Source of the DNA: Thermoproteota archaeon
GTDB taxonomy: Archaea; Thermoproteota; Thermoprotei_A; EX4484-217-1; JAPDJV01
Assembly (NCBI GenBank): GCA_029258925.1
Contig: JAPDJV010000044.1
Span: forward strand, 1-35,230
Length of the DNA: 35,230 bases
Reading direction: 5' to 3'
This document shows, piece by piece, positions 16,796-24,898 of the stretch. Both the position numbers and the translations under genes were made by a program. The first letter of the stretch is position 1; every line of letters starts with the position of its first letter. The notes under the pieces were generated by a model. It saw nothing but the letters and a program-made list of their open reading frames with translations, had not been told where the DNA came from and searched no databases.

Positions 16796-17386
16796 GTGAA
16801 GCCTATACTAAAAGCGGTGATAGCCATAATAATCATAGCTGCTACAGTTGCAGGAGCATACATGTACTGGCTTCAAACACTACAACAGCCTCCCCCAAAG
16901 CCTACTGGAGAGGTAATATTGACTGTTGAGGGTAAAATTACTAAAACAAACACTGAAGACGGGAGATTTCAGTTCGACATAGATATGCTCGAAAACATTG
17001 CTGACAAGGAGTACACTATTCTTGATCCATGGCTCAAAGAGAGCATAAACTATACTGGCGTAAGCCTGGTTAAGCTCCTTGAATATGTTGGAGCCGAGGA
17101 CAAGGCTGTTAGAATTGCTGTTCGCGCTAGAGACGATTATACAGTTGTCTTCGATATAAAAGGACTTAAAGAGTATGGTCAGGACATTATGATAGCCTTC
17201 AAGGCAAACGGCCAATACATACCTGAGTCGAAGGGAGGTCCATTAAAGATAGTGTTGCCCCCGGATCAAGAACATCAAATAGTTGAACACGTACTAGTCG
17301 GTGTTGTTTCTGGGGAAGGGGTGAACTTCGATAAGGAGTTTAATAGAGCTTTTGAATGGTGGGTTGTAAGAATAATAATACAGTAG
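16796..17386 (+). CDS. Anchored sulfite-oxidase-fold (molybdopterin-domain-like) protein without cysteine
   Basis: An N-terminal membrane anchor (AVIAIIIIAATVAGAYMYWL) and a Pro-rich linker precede a 150-residue outside domain. The order VEGKITK, FDIDMLE, INYTGVSLVKLLEYVGA, IRIAVRARDDYTVVF, MIAFKANGQYIPESKGGPLKIVLP and WWVVRIIIQ follows the oxidoreductase molybdopterin-binding (sulfite-oxidase) fold. The whole protein has no cysteine, so the metal-binding cysteine of true sulfite oxidases is absent. A ligand-binding role is therefore more likely than catalysis. The start is GTG with AGGTGA 5 bases before. It sits inside the ECF operon, which suggests it captures the transported compound. This function is inference. 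Confidence 0.68.
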   Translation: MKPILKAVIAIIIIAATVAGAYMYWLQTLQQPPPKPTGEVILTVEGKITKTNTEDGRFQFDIDMLENIADKEYTILDPWLKESINYTGVSLVKLLEYVGAEDKAVRIAVRARDDYTVVFDIKGLKEYGQDIMIAFKANGQYIPESKGGPLKIVLPPDQEHQIVEHVLVGVVSGEGVNFDKEFNRAFEWWVVRIIIQ

Positions 17387-17402
17387 GAAGCCGGAGGTTA
17401 AA

Positions 17403-19472
17403 TTGTTGAGTATTGATGAAAGTCTCGTAATAAGAGCGTTTTTTCTCTCAATCATACTGCTACTTTACCCATTAAACACCATTCTACACGTTCAAGCTTC
17501 TAATCCTATTGAAGTCGTGGTCTTCGAGGACTCTAATGGTAATGGGGTTTTTGACTCCGGCGAGACTCCTTTAGGGGGTGTTCGAGTGTCTAATATGGAG
17601 CAAATAGTTTTAACTGATGGCTCCGGTAAGACTATTCTGGAGCCTGGACCATATAATACGATATATGTTTCGATTCCATCAGGATATACGAATACTACAC
17701 CATGGTTCTACCGTGTAGTAGATTTTGGGGGAAGACTGGTCTTCGGCCTAAAGACAGTAGAACAGAGTAGGGATTTTTTCATAGTTCAGTTAACCGATAT
17801 ACACTTAGCTGAAGACCCTGGCGAGGTTAGGGAGGTTTTCAAAAATAATGCAACCGTTAACCCTTATGAAACATTCATTCATGCACTTGAAGAGGTTAAG
17901 AGTATTAAGGGGGAAATTGTTTTAGCTGTAACCGGGGACATTGTCGTAGACTCTAATTATCCTGAAACCGAGGATGTTATTGAATGGTATTCGTTATACT
18001 TGAAATCTTTGAGAAGTATTCTTGGAGACGTGAGAGTTATAAGTGTTCCCGGTAACCATGACGTTCATGGAATCAGTAATCCATCTATAAGCCCAGATGA
18101 CCCCGACTATGGTTTGAACCTCTATAGATCCATCTTAGGCCCAGAATATTACTCCCTCGACTACTCCAATGTCCACATAGTTGTCTTAAGCCCGCACATA
18201 GTGGTTGGCAGAGACCTCATATACTCTTTCCCCGAGGAAGAAGTGAAGTGGCTTGAAGAAGATTTGGAACTATCCGGGAATAAGAGTATAATTGTTTTAG
18301 TACACGAGCCTCCAATAAACTGGGTTAAAGACCATGCCACCATGAGGGTCTTAGAACTACTTAACAGTAGAAGGGCTACAATTTTATGTGGCCACTGGCA
18401 TGTAAACGCCTATTTTGAGTATGAGAACCTAAGAATATTTGTATCAGCCTCTCTATCAGCCTCTTGGTGGGCTGGCCTCTCCCGGGACGGGAGCTCTAGC
18501 GGATACACTGTTTACCGTTGGAGTGGAGACGGTATTGAGAGATTCTTTAAGCCCGTGGGTCAGACAATAGTTTTCGAACTGGTTTCACCTAGAAATATTG
18601 CATTGAATGAGGGAACCATCGACCTATATCTAAGCGTTTGGCCTGAAGACACTGATGTCTCCTTTGAGGGGGACGGAGTAGTCGATAATTTTACAATAGT
18701 ATACTCTAACGGTTTGTGGAGAAAAATAAGAGTACCATGGAATTTAACTAATGTAATGCCAGGTTGGAGGAGCATCGTGGTTTCAGGGGGAGGATTCTCC
18801 CGGGAATTCTACTACTATGTCACAAATGATAGTGTACCTTATTCTCAAATAATTAAAATGGCCTCGAAGATTTATGGGAGGAAATATTGTTATATGGGAT
18901 TCTATACTGGGTACAATTTAGCGAAGTACACTTATATTCTCCACGACAACGCTTCTGCAATACTATTAGGTGCAAACTACATTAAGAGAACTCTTAGCCT
19001 GAGCAACGGGGATATTGTGTACTTCGAGGGAATGGTGATGATACCCAGAGAAGACATGTTACTCAAGGATAGGCCAGTAATAGAGGTTTTCGAGGAGCCC
19101 TCTATTATAGGGAGAGCTGATCTAAAGCCTGTTAAGAAGAAGATTAGTGAACTATCTGAGAACACGCCTTTAGTGGAGGTTGAGGGAGATGTTGAGAGCT
19201 CCAACATAGAATATTATGTTCTCAGAGATAGTAGTGGGACAGTTAAAGTTGTGGACTTAACGAGATCCTATCGTCCTGATAAGGGGGCTAAATTGAGGGT
19301 TAAAGGTGTTCCCGTGGAAGTGTATGGAAACATAGTGCTCTTATCTAGGGGAGCCGAGGACGTCTCGGAGATCGTGGAGGGCCAGACTCCTGGTCTAAAC
19401 TTATTGATTTACGCTATTTTAATTGTCATAGTATTGTTGATGATATTCTTTAAGGGGGTGCGTAGAAAGTGA
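17403..19472 (+). CDS. Secreted, C-terminally anchored calcineurin-like metallophosphoesterase
   Basis: A signal segment (FFLSIILLLYPLNTILHVQA) leads to an SdrD-B-like beta domain at about 36-120 (EDSNGNGVFDSGETPLGGV). The phosphoesterase domain has DIH (Asp132, His134), GD (178-179), GNHD (217-220), HEPP and GHWH, a complete two-metal set. A beta domain follows, then an OB-fold-like region with VEVEGDVESS and VKGVPVEVYGN, and a C-terminal membrane helix (LLIYAILIVIVLLMIFF) ending GVRRK. The catalytic part should face outside. The start is TTG with GGAGGT 5-6 bases before. Its stop overlaps the GTG of the ECF S-component as GTGA, linking it tightly to import. Removing phosphate from the ECF substrate before uptake is inferred. 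Confidence 0.83.
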   Translation: MLSIDESLVIRAFFLSIILLLYPLNTILHVQASNPIEVVVFEDSNGNGVFDSGETPLGGVRVSNMEQIVLTDGSGKTILEPGPYNTIYVSIPSGYTNTTPWFYRVVDFGGRLVFGLKTVEQSRDFFIVQLTDIHLAEDPGEVREVFKNNATVNPYETFIHALEEVKSIKGEIVLAVTGDIVVDSNYPETEDVIEWYSLYLKSLRSILGDVRVISVPGNHDVHGISNPSISPDDPDYGLNLYRSILGPEYYSLDYSNVHIVVLSPHIVVGRDLIYSFPEEEVKWLEEDLELSGNKSIIVLVHEPPINWVKDHATMRVLELLNSRRATILCGHWHVNAYFEYENLRIFVSASLSASWWAGLSRDGSSSGYTVYRWSGDGIERFFKPVGQTIVFELVSPRNIALNEGTIDLYLSVWPEDTDVSFEGDGVVDNFTIVYSNGLWRKIRVPWNLTNVMPGWRSIVVSGGGFSREFYYYVTNDSVPYSQIIKMASKIYGRKYCYMGFYTGYNLAKYTYILHDNASAILLGANYIKRTLSLSNGDIVYFEGMVMIPREDMLLKDRPVIEVFEEPSIIGRADLKPVKKKISELSENTPLVEVEGDVESSNIEYYVLRDSSGTVKVVDLTRSYRPDKGAKLRVKGVPVEVYGNIVLLSRGAEDVSEIVEGQTPGLNLLIYAILIVIVLLMIFFKGVRRK

Positions 19473-19954
19473 AAGAGAAGGTTTGGACCACTATTAGGAT
19501 AGCTAGAATAACAGTTCTTCTAGGACTATCCATAGCTGGATCATACATATCTCTTGGTCCAACAGCTGCTTTAGATAGTTTGGCAGGATACTTTGCTGCA
19601 GCATACTTTGGTTTACCTGAGGGAGCAGTAGTTCTTGCTTTAGGCTGCTTCTTCAGCCACTTCTCTAAAGGGCTCATAGGGCTGATTCCAATAGTTTGGA
19701 CCTCCTATCCTGCTATGGCACTAGCGGGGGCAGCATTCGCCTACACCTATAGGGCTTTCAATAAGCCTTTAAACTGGGTTATCTCGCTCACGCTTGCAGT
19801 ATTCATAAACACTTTCGGAGTACTCTTTCCCCTAGTATTCGTGTGGGGTCTAAGCATAATGTTGCCCTACTTCCCAACACTAGCCTATGCATCGTTCATA
19901 AACGCCTTCCTAGGTCTCCTCTTAGCCGAAGCAGTGAATAAGTATAGGGGCTGA
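19469..19954 (+). CDS. ECF transporter S component (substrate-binding membrane protein)
   Basis: The 161-residue protein has about five to six membrane helices (ITVLLGLSIAGSYISLGP, LDSLAGYFAAAYFGLPEGAVVLALGCFFSHF, IPIVWTSYPAMALAGAAFAYTY, WVISLTLAVFINTFGVLFPLVFVWGLSIML and AYASFINAFLGLLLAEAV). Size, the internal G.PEGA motif and position directly before the ATPase and T genes fit an energy-coupling-factor S component. GTG overlaps the preceding stop by four bases. The vitamin or metal carried cannot be read. I could not assign it to a named S family such as BioY, ThiT or CbiM. Confidence 0.8.
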   Translation: MKEKVWTTIRIARITVLLGLSIAGSYISLGPTAALDSLAGYFAAAYFGLPEGAVVLALGCFFSHFSKGLIGLIPIVWTSYPAMALAGAAFAYTYRAFNKPLNWVISLTLAVFINTFGVLFPLVFVWGLSIMLPYFPTLAYASFINAFLGLLLAEAVNKYRG

Positions 19955-19956
19955 AA

Positions 19957-21687
19957 ATGGCTAGAGCCTCAGTGGAACTAGTTAACGTATCCTATTGGTA
20001 TCCTGGTTCGAGCAAGCCTGCTCTAAGAGATATTAACTTGAAAATTGGGAGAGGAGAATTTGTTGTTATAACTGGTCCAACTGGAGCTGGGAAGACAACC
20101 TTAGCCTACATTCTCAACGGCACAATACCCCACTTCATTAAGGGAGGGAGACTTGAGGGGAAGATAATCGTTGACGGCGTAAATACTAAGGAAAACCCGA
20201 TACCCATTATAGCTCAGAAGGTCGGGCTAGTCTTCGACGACCCCGAAATACAGGCTTTCGGTTTAACTGTTTGGGACACCGTTGTGTTCGGGCCATGCAA
20301 TCTAGGGCTACCTTTGAGTGAAGTTAAGAGGAGAGCAAGGTTTGCATTAGAGTCCACAATGCTGTTGGGATATGAGAGGAGGAATCCTATTGAACTGAGT
20401 GGAGGAGAGAAGCAGAGAGTTGCGATAGCTGGAGCTCTCTCAATGCTTCCATCAATACTAGTCTTCGATGAAGCAACTGCAATGTTGGATCCCATTGGAA
20501 GAAGCCAGGTGTACGAGGTTGCAAAGTATTTGAACGAGAAGCACAGGATCACAATAATCATGATAACTCAAATCCTAGGAGAAGTAGCAGAGCTAGCCGA
20601 TAGGATAATCGTTCTAAACAACGGGGAAATCGTCGAGGAGGGAGAAACCAATGAGATTCTATCAAACTACAATGTTATTAGAGAAGCCTCTCTTAGGCCT
20701 CCACAAATAATCGAATTCTTCTATAAACTGAAGAGCAACGGTGTTCTAGAGTTGAACACCATTCCAGCAAGTATTCTCGAAGCAAAGAAGCTCTTAAAAA
20801 AGATACTGAACTCAACGCCCAAACCTATTGCTCTCCCTCATAAGCGTAGACTAAAATTTGAAGAACCCCTAATAATCGTGGAGGACGTACACTACGTTTA
20901 TCCAAGTGGACAGACTGCACTTAGAGGGGTAAGTCTTAGAATAAGTGAGGGAGAGTTCATCGGGGTTATCGGCCAAAACGGTTCAGGTAAGACAACATTA
21001 GCGAAACACCTAAACGGCTTATTAAAACCAAGTAGGGGGAGGGTTATTGTTGGGGGTGTTGACACTAGGAACACTAGTGTATCAAAGCTTGCGAGAATTG
21101 TGGGATATGTCTACCAAAATCCCGACATAATGCTCTTCAAGCCAACCGTGTGGGAGGAAATAGCCTTCGGCCCTCGAAACCTCGGATTAAGTGATGGAGA
21201 AGTGGATAAGAGGGTTAGGGAAGCTATCAGAGCTCTCGGTTTAGAGGGTTACGAGGAGAAGCCCCCCAGCTCTCTCCCAAGAGGGTTGAGGAAGAGGGTT
21301 GCACTTGCCTCAATATTGTCTATGAAACCTAAAGTGATAATCGCGGACGAACCGAATGTTGGACAAGACTGGGTGGAATCCCTAATGGTCATGGAGGCTC
21401 TCAAGGAAGCTAATAGGAGGGGAACTACGATAATGGTGATCACACACGACGTCGAGCTCATTGCAATGTTTGCTGAGAGAATAATTGTAATGGTGGATGG
21501 AAAAATAATTGCCGACGCTTCAACGAGAGAAGTCTTCACTAATAAGAGTATTCTAGAAGAAGCTAGCTTGAAGCTCCCGCAAATAACTATGTTGTTCGAA
21601 GACCAGGGTTTCCATCCTATTACCGTTAGCGAGGCGCTGGAAATAGTCGAGTATTGTAGAGGTGAACCCCGTGGCTCTAGAATATAA
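19957..21687 (+). CDS. ECF transporter double ATPase (fused EcfA-EcfA')
   Basis: Two ABC ATPase domains are joined in one chain. Domain 1 has Walker A GPTGAGKT (40-47), signature ELSGGEKQRV and Walker B LVFDEAT. Domain 2 has Walker A GQNGSGKT (near 338), a degenerate signature SLPRGLRKRV and Walker B VIIADEP, with DVELIA as switch region. The second signature departs from LSGGQ, so the two sites are likely unequal. Many archaea encode a fused pair of this kind. It starts 2 bases after the S-component stop. It energises uptake through the S and T proteins. Confidence 0.92.
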   Translation: MARASVELVNVSYWYPGSSKPALRDINLKIGRGEFVVITGPTGAGKTTLAYILNGTIPHFIKGGRLEGKIIVDGVNTKENPIPIIAQKVGLVFDDPEIQAFGLTVWDTVVFGPCNLGLPLSEVKRRARFALESTMLLGYERRNPIELSGGEKQRVAIAGALSMLPSILVFDEATAMLDPIGRSQVYEVAKYLNEKHRITIIMITQILGEVAELADRIIVLNNGEIVEEGETNEILSNYNVIREASLRPPQIIEFFYKLKSNGVLELNTIPASILEAKKLLKKILNSTPKPIALPHKRRLKFEEPLIIVEDVHYVYPSGQTALRGVSLRISEGEFIGVIGQNGSGKTTLAKHLNGLLKPSRGRVIVGGVDTRNTSVSKLARIVGYVYQNPDIMLFKPTVWEEIAFGPRNLGLSDGEVDKRVREAIRALGLEGYEEKPPSSLPRGLRKRVALASILSMKPKVIIADEPNVGQDWVESLMVMEALKEANRRGTTIMVITHDVELIAMFAERIIVMVDGKIIADASTREVFTNKSILEEASLKLPQITMLFEDQGFHPITVSEALEIVEYCRGEPRGSRI

Positions 21688-22471
21688 GAAGCTCGACACT
21701 TTCTGGCATAACCTGGACTCTAGGACAAAGTTGCTCTGGAGCATACTCGTAATATTACAGTTAGCAGTGTGGACTGATCCAGTATGGCAGCTAGCAACAT
21801 TAGTCATAATAGTTGTTCCAGGATTGATCAGCAGGACTCCTTGGAGACAGCTTAAAACACTGCTCTTATACATGCTCCCATTCACCATATTATTGATAGT
21901 TTTAGAGGCGTTTTTCTATAATCCATCGTACTTCTCGAACCGGGAGCTAGCTGGAGTAATTTTCAGCATAGGGCCTTTCAGAGCAACTATTGGAGGCCTT
22001 CTCTTCGGACTCAATATCGCCGAGAAACTGTTCTTCGCTGTTTTATTCGTAGCAGTGCTCTCATTCACCGTCCCCTTCACCGATCTACTATACATGTTCC
22101 AGAAAGTAGGACTACCTCATCAACTCACTTTCGTAATGGCGACTTCTCTCAGAATAGCACCATTATATCAGAGACTTTACAGGGAGATAACTGATGCCCA
22201 GAAAGCTAGGGGTTGGAGTCTTGAGGGGGCAGGCTTAATCGAGAAATTGAGGAGGATGATGCCTGTTCTAGTTCCATTGTTTGGCCATGCTCTGAACATG
22301 ACTGAGAGACTAGCGCTAGCCATGGAGTCCAGAGCCTTCGGATACACTAAGAAGCCTACTATTCCAGTAGAGTACGTGTTTAAAACGTGGGACTACATCG
22401 TCATATCAGTTATAATAGTATTGATAGCTCTAACGGTATATACTATGATAGCTGGCCTAGGCCAGCTATGA
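21671..22471 (+). CDS. ECF transporter T component (EcfT/CbiQ family)
   Basis: The 266-residue scaffold protein couples the ATPase to the S component. It has about five helices, among them LLYMLPFTILLIVLEAFFY and LFFAVLFVAVLSFTVPF. The coupling helices carry AQKARGWSLEGAG and AMESRAFGYTKKP, matching the two ARG-like motifs that dock on the ATPases. GTG 21671 is chosen because GAGGTGA lies 5 bases before. GTG 21662 is in frame but lacks a site. It overlaps the ATPase gene by 17 bases. It is the last gene of the operon, and its final codons form a palindrome. Confidence 0.9.
   Translation: MALEYKKLDTFWHNLDSRTKLLWSILVILQLAVWTDPVWQLATLVIIVVPGLISRTPWRQLKTLLLYMLPFTILLIVLEAFFYNPSYFSNRELAGVIFSIGPFRATIGGLLFGLNIAEKLFFAVLFVAVLSFTVPFTDLLYMFQKVGLPHQLTFVMATSLRIAPLYQRLYREITDAQKARGWSLEGAGLIEKLRRMMPVLVPLFGHALNMTERLALAMESRAFGYTKKPTIPVEYVFKTWDYIVISVIIVLIALTVYTMIAGLGQL
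22448..22469 (+). terminator. 22-bp perfect palindrome at the end of the ECF operon
   Basis: The half-site ATAGCTGGCCT is followed at once by its exact complement, ending inside the T-component stop codon. T-rich stretches (AAGTTTTCTTAAGCTTTTTG) follow. In RNA it gives a strong stem, and termination or 3'-end protection is plausible. A protein-binding palindrome is the alternative. Confidence 0.55.
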
Positions 22472-22497
22472 AAGTTTTCTTAAGCTTTTTGAGTAGA

Positions 22498-22507
22498 ACT
22501 TAATAAG
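22498..22507 (+). promoter_or_regulatory. TATA-like promoter of the MscS gene
   Basis: ACTTAATAAG lies 47 bases before ATG 22554, after the palindrome that closes the previous operon. Confidence 0.35.
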
Positions 22508-22553
22508 AAGTTCGTTTAATGAATTCTGGGATCACTTGTAGAGGGGGTTTGAG

Positions 22554-23189
22554 ATGGTGGATGTTCATTTGAATGTCGATGAAATAAATGATTACATTAA
22601 AGCAGCATCTAAGAGAACAGTAGACATAATAATAGTTGTGGCATTAGTGATTATATTATCTTTTATGATGGCTAGCACAACATGGTTTTTCACGGAATAC
22701 GGGATCCCGCTAGACTACATTCCCTACGTGCACGCAGCAGAAATCTTCATCTTTGGCTCACTGATAGTTGAGAAAATATCCGCCATTATCATGAAGACTG
22801 TGCTAATTGTCGCCGGGATGGCTGTAGCCAAGGGTGTTAAAACTATTACCAGAATCGTTGGTTACGGAGTCCTAATATCTCTATTAGCCTCGGTTTTCAA
22901 GGCAGATCCAGCTGCAGCCCTAGCAATGGGCGGCTTCATGGCTGTCGTAGTAGGCTATGCAACCCAGCAGGTTTTAGGAAATGCTGTGGCAGGAGTATTC
23001 TTAGTGATGTCTAGGCCCTTTAAAATAGGGGACAAGGTTAAGCTCCTCGGGAAATATGAGGGAACGGTAAGCGAAATAACAGTAATGTTCACGGTCATAG
23101 ATTCCGGGGAGAGAAGAGTGCTGATACCCAGCACGAAGATAATAGGAGACGTTATAGAGGTAATTAAAGAGGAGAAAGCTAGCTCCTAA
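22554..23189 (+). CDS. Small-conductance mechanosensitive channel (MscS family)
   Basis: The 211-residue protein has three membrane helices. The pore helix and following segment read AALAMGGFMAVVVGYATQQVLGNAVAGVFLVMSRPFKIGDKV, which is diagnostic for MscS. A short beta domain (YEGTVSEITVMFTVI, RRVLIPSTKIIG) follows. It ends there without the large vestibule part of E. coli MscS (286 residues), so it is a minimal form. It should release solutes on osmotic downshift. GAGGGGG lies about 6 bases before the ATG. It is convergent with the purine operon and overlaps its last gene by 11 bases. Confidence 0.9.
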   Translation: MVDVHLNVDEINDYIKAASKRTVDIIIVVALVIILSFMMASTTWFFTEYGIPLDYIPYVHAAEIFIFGSLIVEKISAIIMKTVLIVAGMAVAKGVKTITRIVGYGVLISLLASVFKADPAAALAMGGFMAVVVGYATQQVLGNAVAGVFLVMSRPFKIGDKVKLLGKYEGTVSEITVMFTVIDSGERRVLIPSTKIIGDVIEVIKEEKASS

Positions 23190-23760
23190 CATGTTTTATG
23201 AAGTTTTCGAAAATATTCCTACCATACATCGTGTGTGAGACTTCTGGGTGAAATTGAACGCTGAAAACATCTTTAGAGCGATGTTTGAAGGCTTGGTACA
23301 TGCAGTTCTCGCTTGAAGCGAGGTTCACTAGTACGTTAGGCCGCACTTTTACTTCATCGCTGTGGGACTCCCATACAATGAATTTTTTGGGCAATCCATC
23401 GAACAACACGTCTTCGTCAATAACACTTATCTCTACCTCTCCATATTCGGGCTTATCTGCTTTACCGACAACCCCTTTGAAGGCATACGCTATTAGATGA
23501 TGTGATAAGCATATTCCCAAAACAGGTCTATCTGTTTTTACAATTGTTTCGGCGAGCCCGCTTAAGGAATTCCTATCCTCCTCGTTACATAATGATTGGG
23601 GGCCTCCTCCTAAAACTACGGCATCAACATCCCTTAACATTTCCCTGTTAACTAGACTATAATTTATCAGCCTAGCTTTAACTCCTATTTCAATTAGTCT
23701 CCTATATATTAGATGATTGTATTGACCCCCAAAAGAGACTACTATTACGTGGAGAGTCAG
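23179..23760 (-). CDS. guaAa: GMP synthase glutamine amidotransferase subunit (GuaAa), non-standard start
   Basis: This class I glutaminase releases ammonia for GMP synthesis by the PP-loop subunit encoded just upstream. The catalytic triad is visible: Cys84 (GICLSHH), His171 and Glu173 (FHPEV). The N-terminus VIVVSFGGQYNHLIYRRLIEIGVKARLI is typical, but no ATG, GTG or TTG opens it. The frame is closed by TGA just upstream. CTG at 23760, directly after GAGGAGAT, is the only near-standard codon. The first ATG (23640) would remove 40 conserved residues. GICLSHH replaces the usual GICxGHQ. It lies 16 bases after the PP-loop subunit. Either a CTG start, a mutated start or a sequence error is possible. 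Confidence 0.82.
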   Translation of the reverse strand: MTLHVIVVSFGGQYNHLIYRRLIEIGVKARLINYSLVNREMLRDVDAVVLGGGPQSLCNEEDRNSLSGLAETIVKTDRPVLGICLSHHLIAYAFKGVVGKADKPEYGEVEISVIDEDVLFDGLPKKFIVWESHSDEVKVRPNVLVNLASSENCMYQAFKHRSKDVFSVQFHPEVSHTMYGRNIFENFIKHVRS

Positions 23761-23776
23761 ATCTCCTCAACCTCGA

Positions 23777-24898
23777 CTACTCGTATTCTATTGTTGCGGG
23801 TGGTTTAGGTGTTATATCGTAGCATATACATGTTGCTCCCGGTACTTCTTCTTCGATTCTCTTCGCAATAGATAATAGCTTGCTTTTCTCCAAATTGTGT
23901 ACTCTTGCAGTCATATAATCTTCGGTGTCTACTGCTCTAATTAAGACAATATATCCCCCGGTATTTAGGGAACCAGAGATTTTTACTACTATTCTCGATA
24001 TGTTCCCGTCTAGCTGTATTATCTTTAAGAGACTCTGCCACCTCTCAGCGCCCACCTCATTTTCCACTACAACCATTTTACCGTAAGCTCTTACATCTCC
24101 CTTAACCCCCGTAACTCTTACCCCGTTAACCTCGTATATTCCAACCTGTTCCCCCAAAGAACGCTCCAGATCGCTTCTCCTCTCAGCCGAGTTAATCGTT
24201 GCAGCCGCAAAATATTGAGATGCCCCTGTTTCAGCCAGTTCCTCCTCAACTATCATGGTTGCTCTCCGAACCACGTCGAGTTTTTCAAGAGCGAACTCTC
24301 CTATACATCTTATTAGGAGTCCTGGACCCGGGAAGGGTTGTCTATACACTATCTCCTTTGGTAGTCCAAGGTATTCAGCTATTGTCCTCACCTGATCTTT
24401 ATATAATTCTCTGAGTGGTTCAACTACCTTTATTCCTTTTCTCGAAACTTCATCGTAGAAGTCTAACACATTATGCTGTGTTTTTATTCCTCCAAGAGTC
24501 TCTATTACGTCTGGGGCTATTGTGCCTTGGATGAGATAACTGCACTCATATGATTCTATTAGTTCTAACAGTATTTCGTAGAATACTTTTCTAAACGCTA
24601 TTCGCTTTTCCTCGGCATCCTCTAATCCTTTTAGAGCTCTGTAGAACCTGTTCTTTCCGTCAATTACTTTCAACGGCATCATTTTACCTATAATTTCGGG
24701 GACTCTTCTGGGTTCACTAGGCCTCATGAAGCCTGTGTCTATGAACACCGGTTTTAACAGTTCCCCTAAAGCTCTGTAAGCTATTATTGCTGAAGTAGTG
24801 CTGTCGACTCCCCCAGATACAGCTACTAGAGCTTTCCCCTTGACGATCTTCCTAATTTCCTCTATTTTCTCCTCTATGAAAGCTCTCGGATCCCACAT
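23777..24898 (-). CDS. guaAb: GMP synthase ATP-pyrophosphatase (PP-loop) subunit (GuaAb)
   Basis: This enzyme activates XMP with ATP and transfers ammonia to give GMP. The PP-loop is SGGVDS (28-33). The XMP region includes QHNVLDFYDE, YKDQVRTIAEYLGLP and RQPFPGPGLLIRCIGE. The C-terminal dimerisation part ends with YDITPKPPATIEYE, close to the family end. The length of 373 is somewhat longer than the usual 300-310 for archaeal split forms. ATG follows the guaB stop with no gap, so expression is coupled. Confidence 0.94.
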   Translation of the reverse strand: MWDPRAFIEEKIEEIRKIVKGKALVAVSGGVDSTTSAIIAYRALGELLKPVFIDTGFMRPSEPRRVPEIIGKMMPLKVIDGKNRFYRALKGLEDAEEKRIAFRKVFYEILLELIESYECSYLIQGTIAPDVIETLGGIKTQHNVLDFYDEVSRKGIKVVEPLRELYKDQVRTIAEYLGLPKEIVYRQPFPGPGLLIRCIGEFALEKLDVVRRATMIVEEELAETGASQYFAAATINSAERRSDLERSLGEQVGIYEVNGVRVTGVKGDVRAYGKMVVVENEVGAERWQSLLKIIQLDGNISRIVVKISGSLNTGGYIVLIRAVDTEDYMTARVHNLEKSKLLSIAKRIEEEVPGATCICYDITPKPPATIEYE

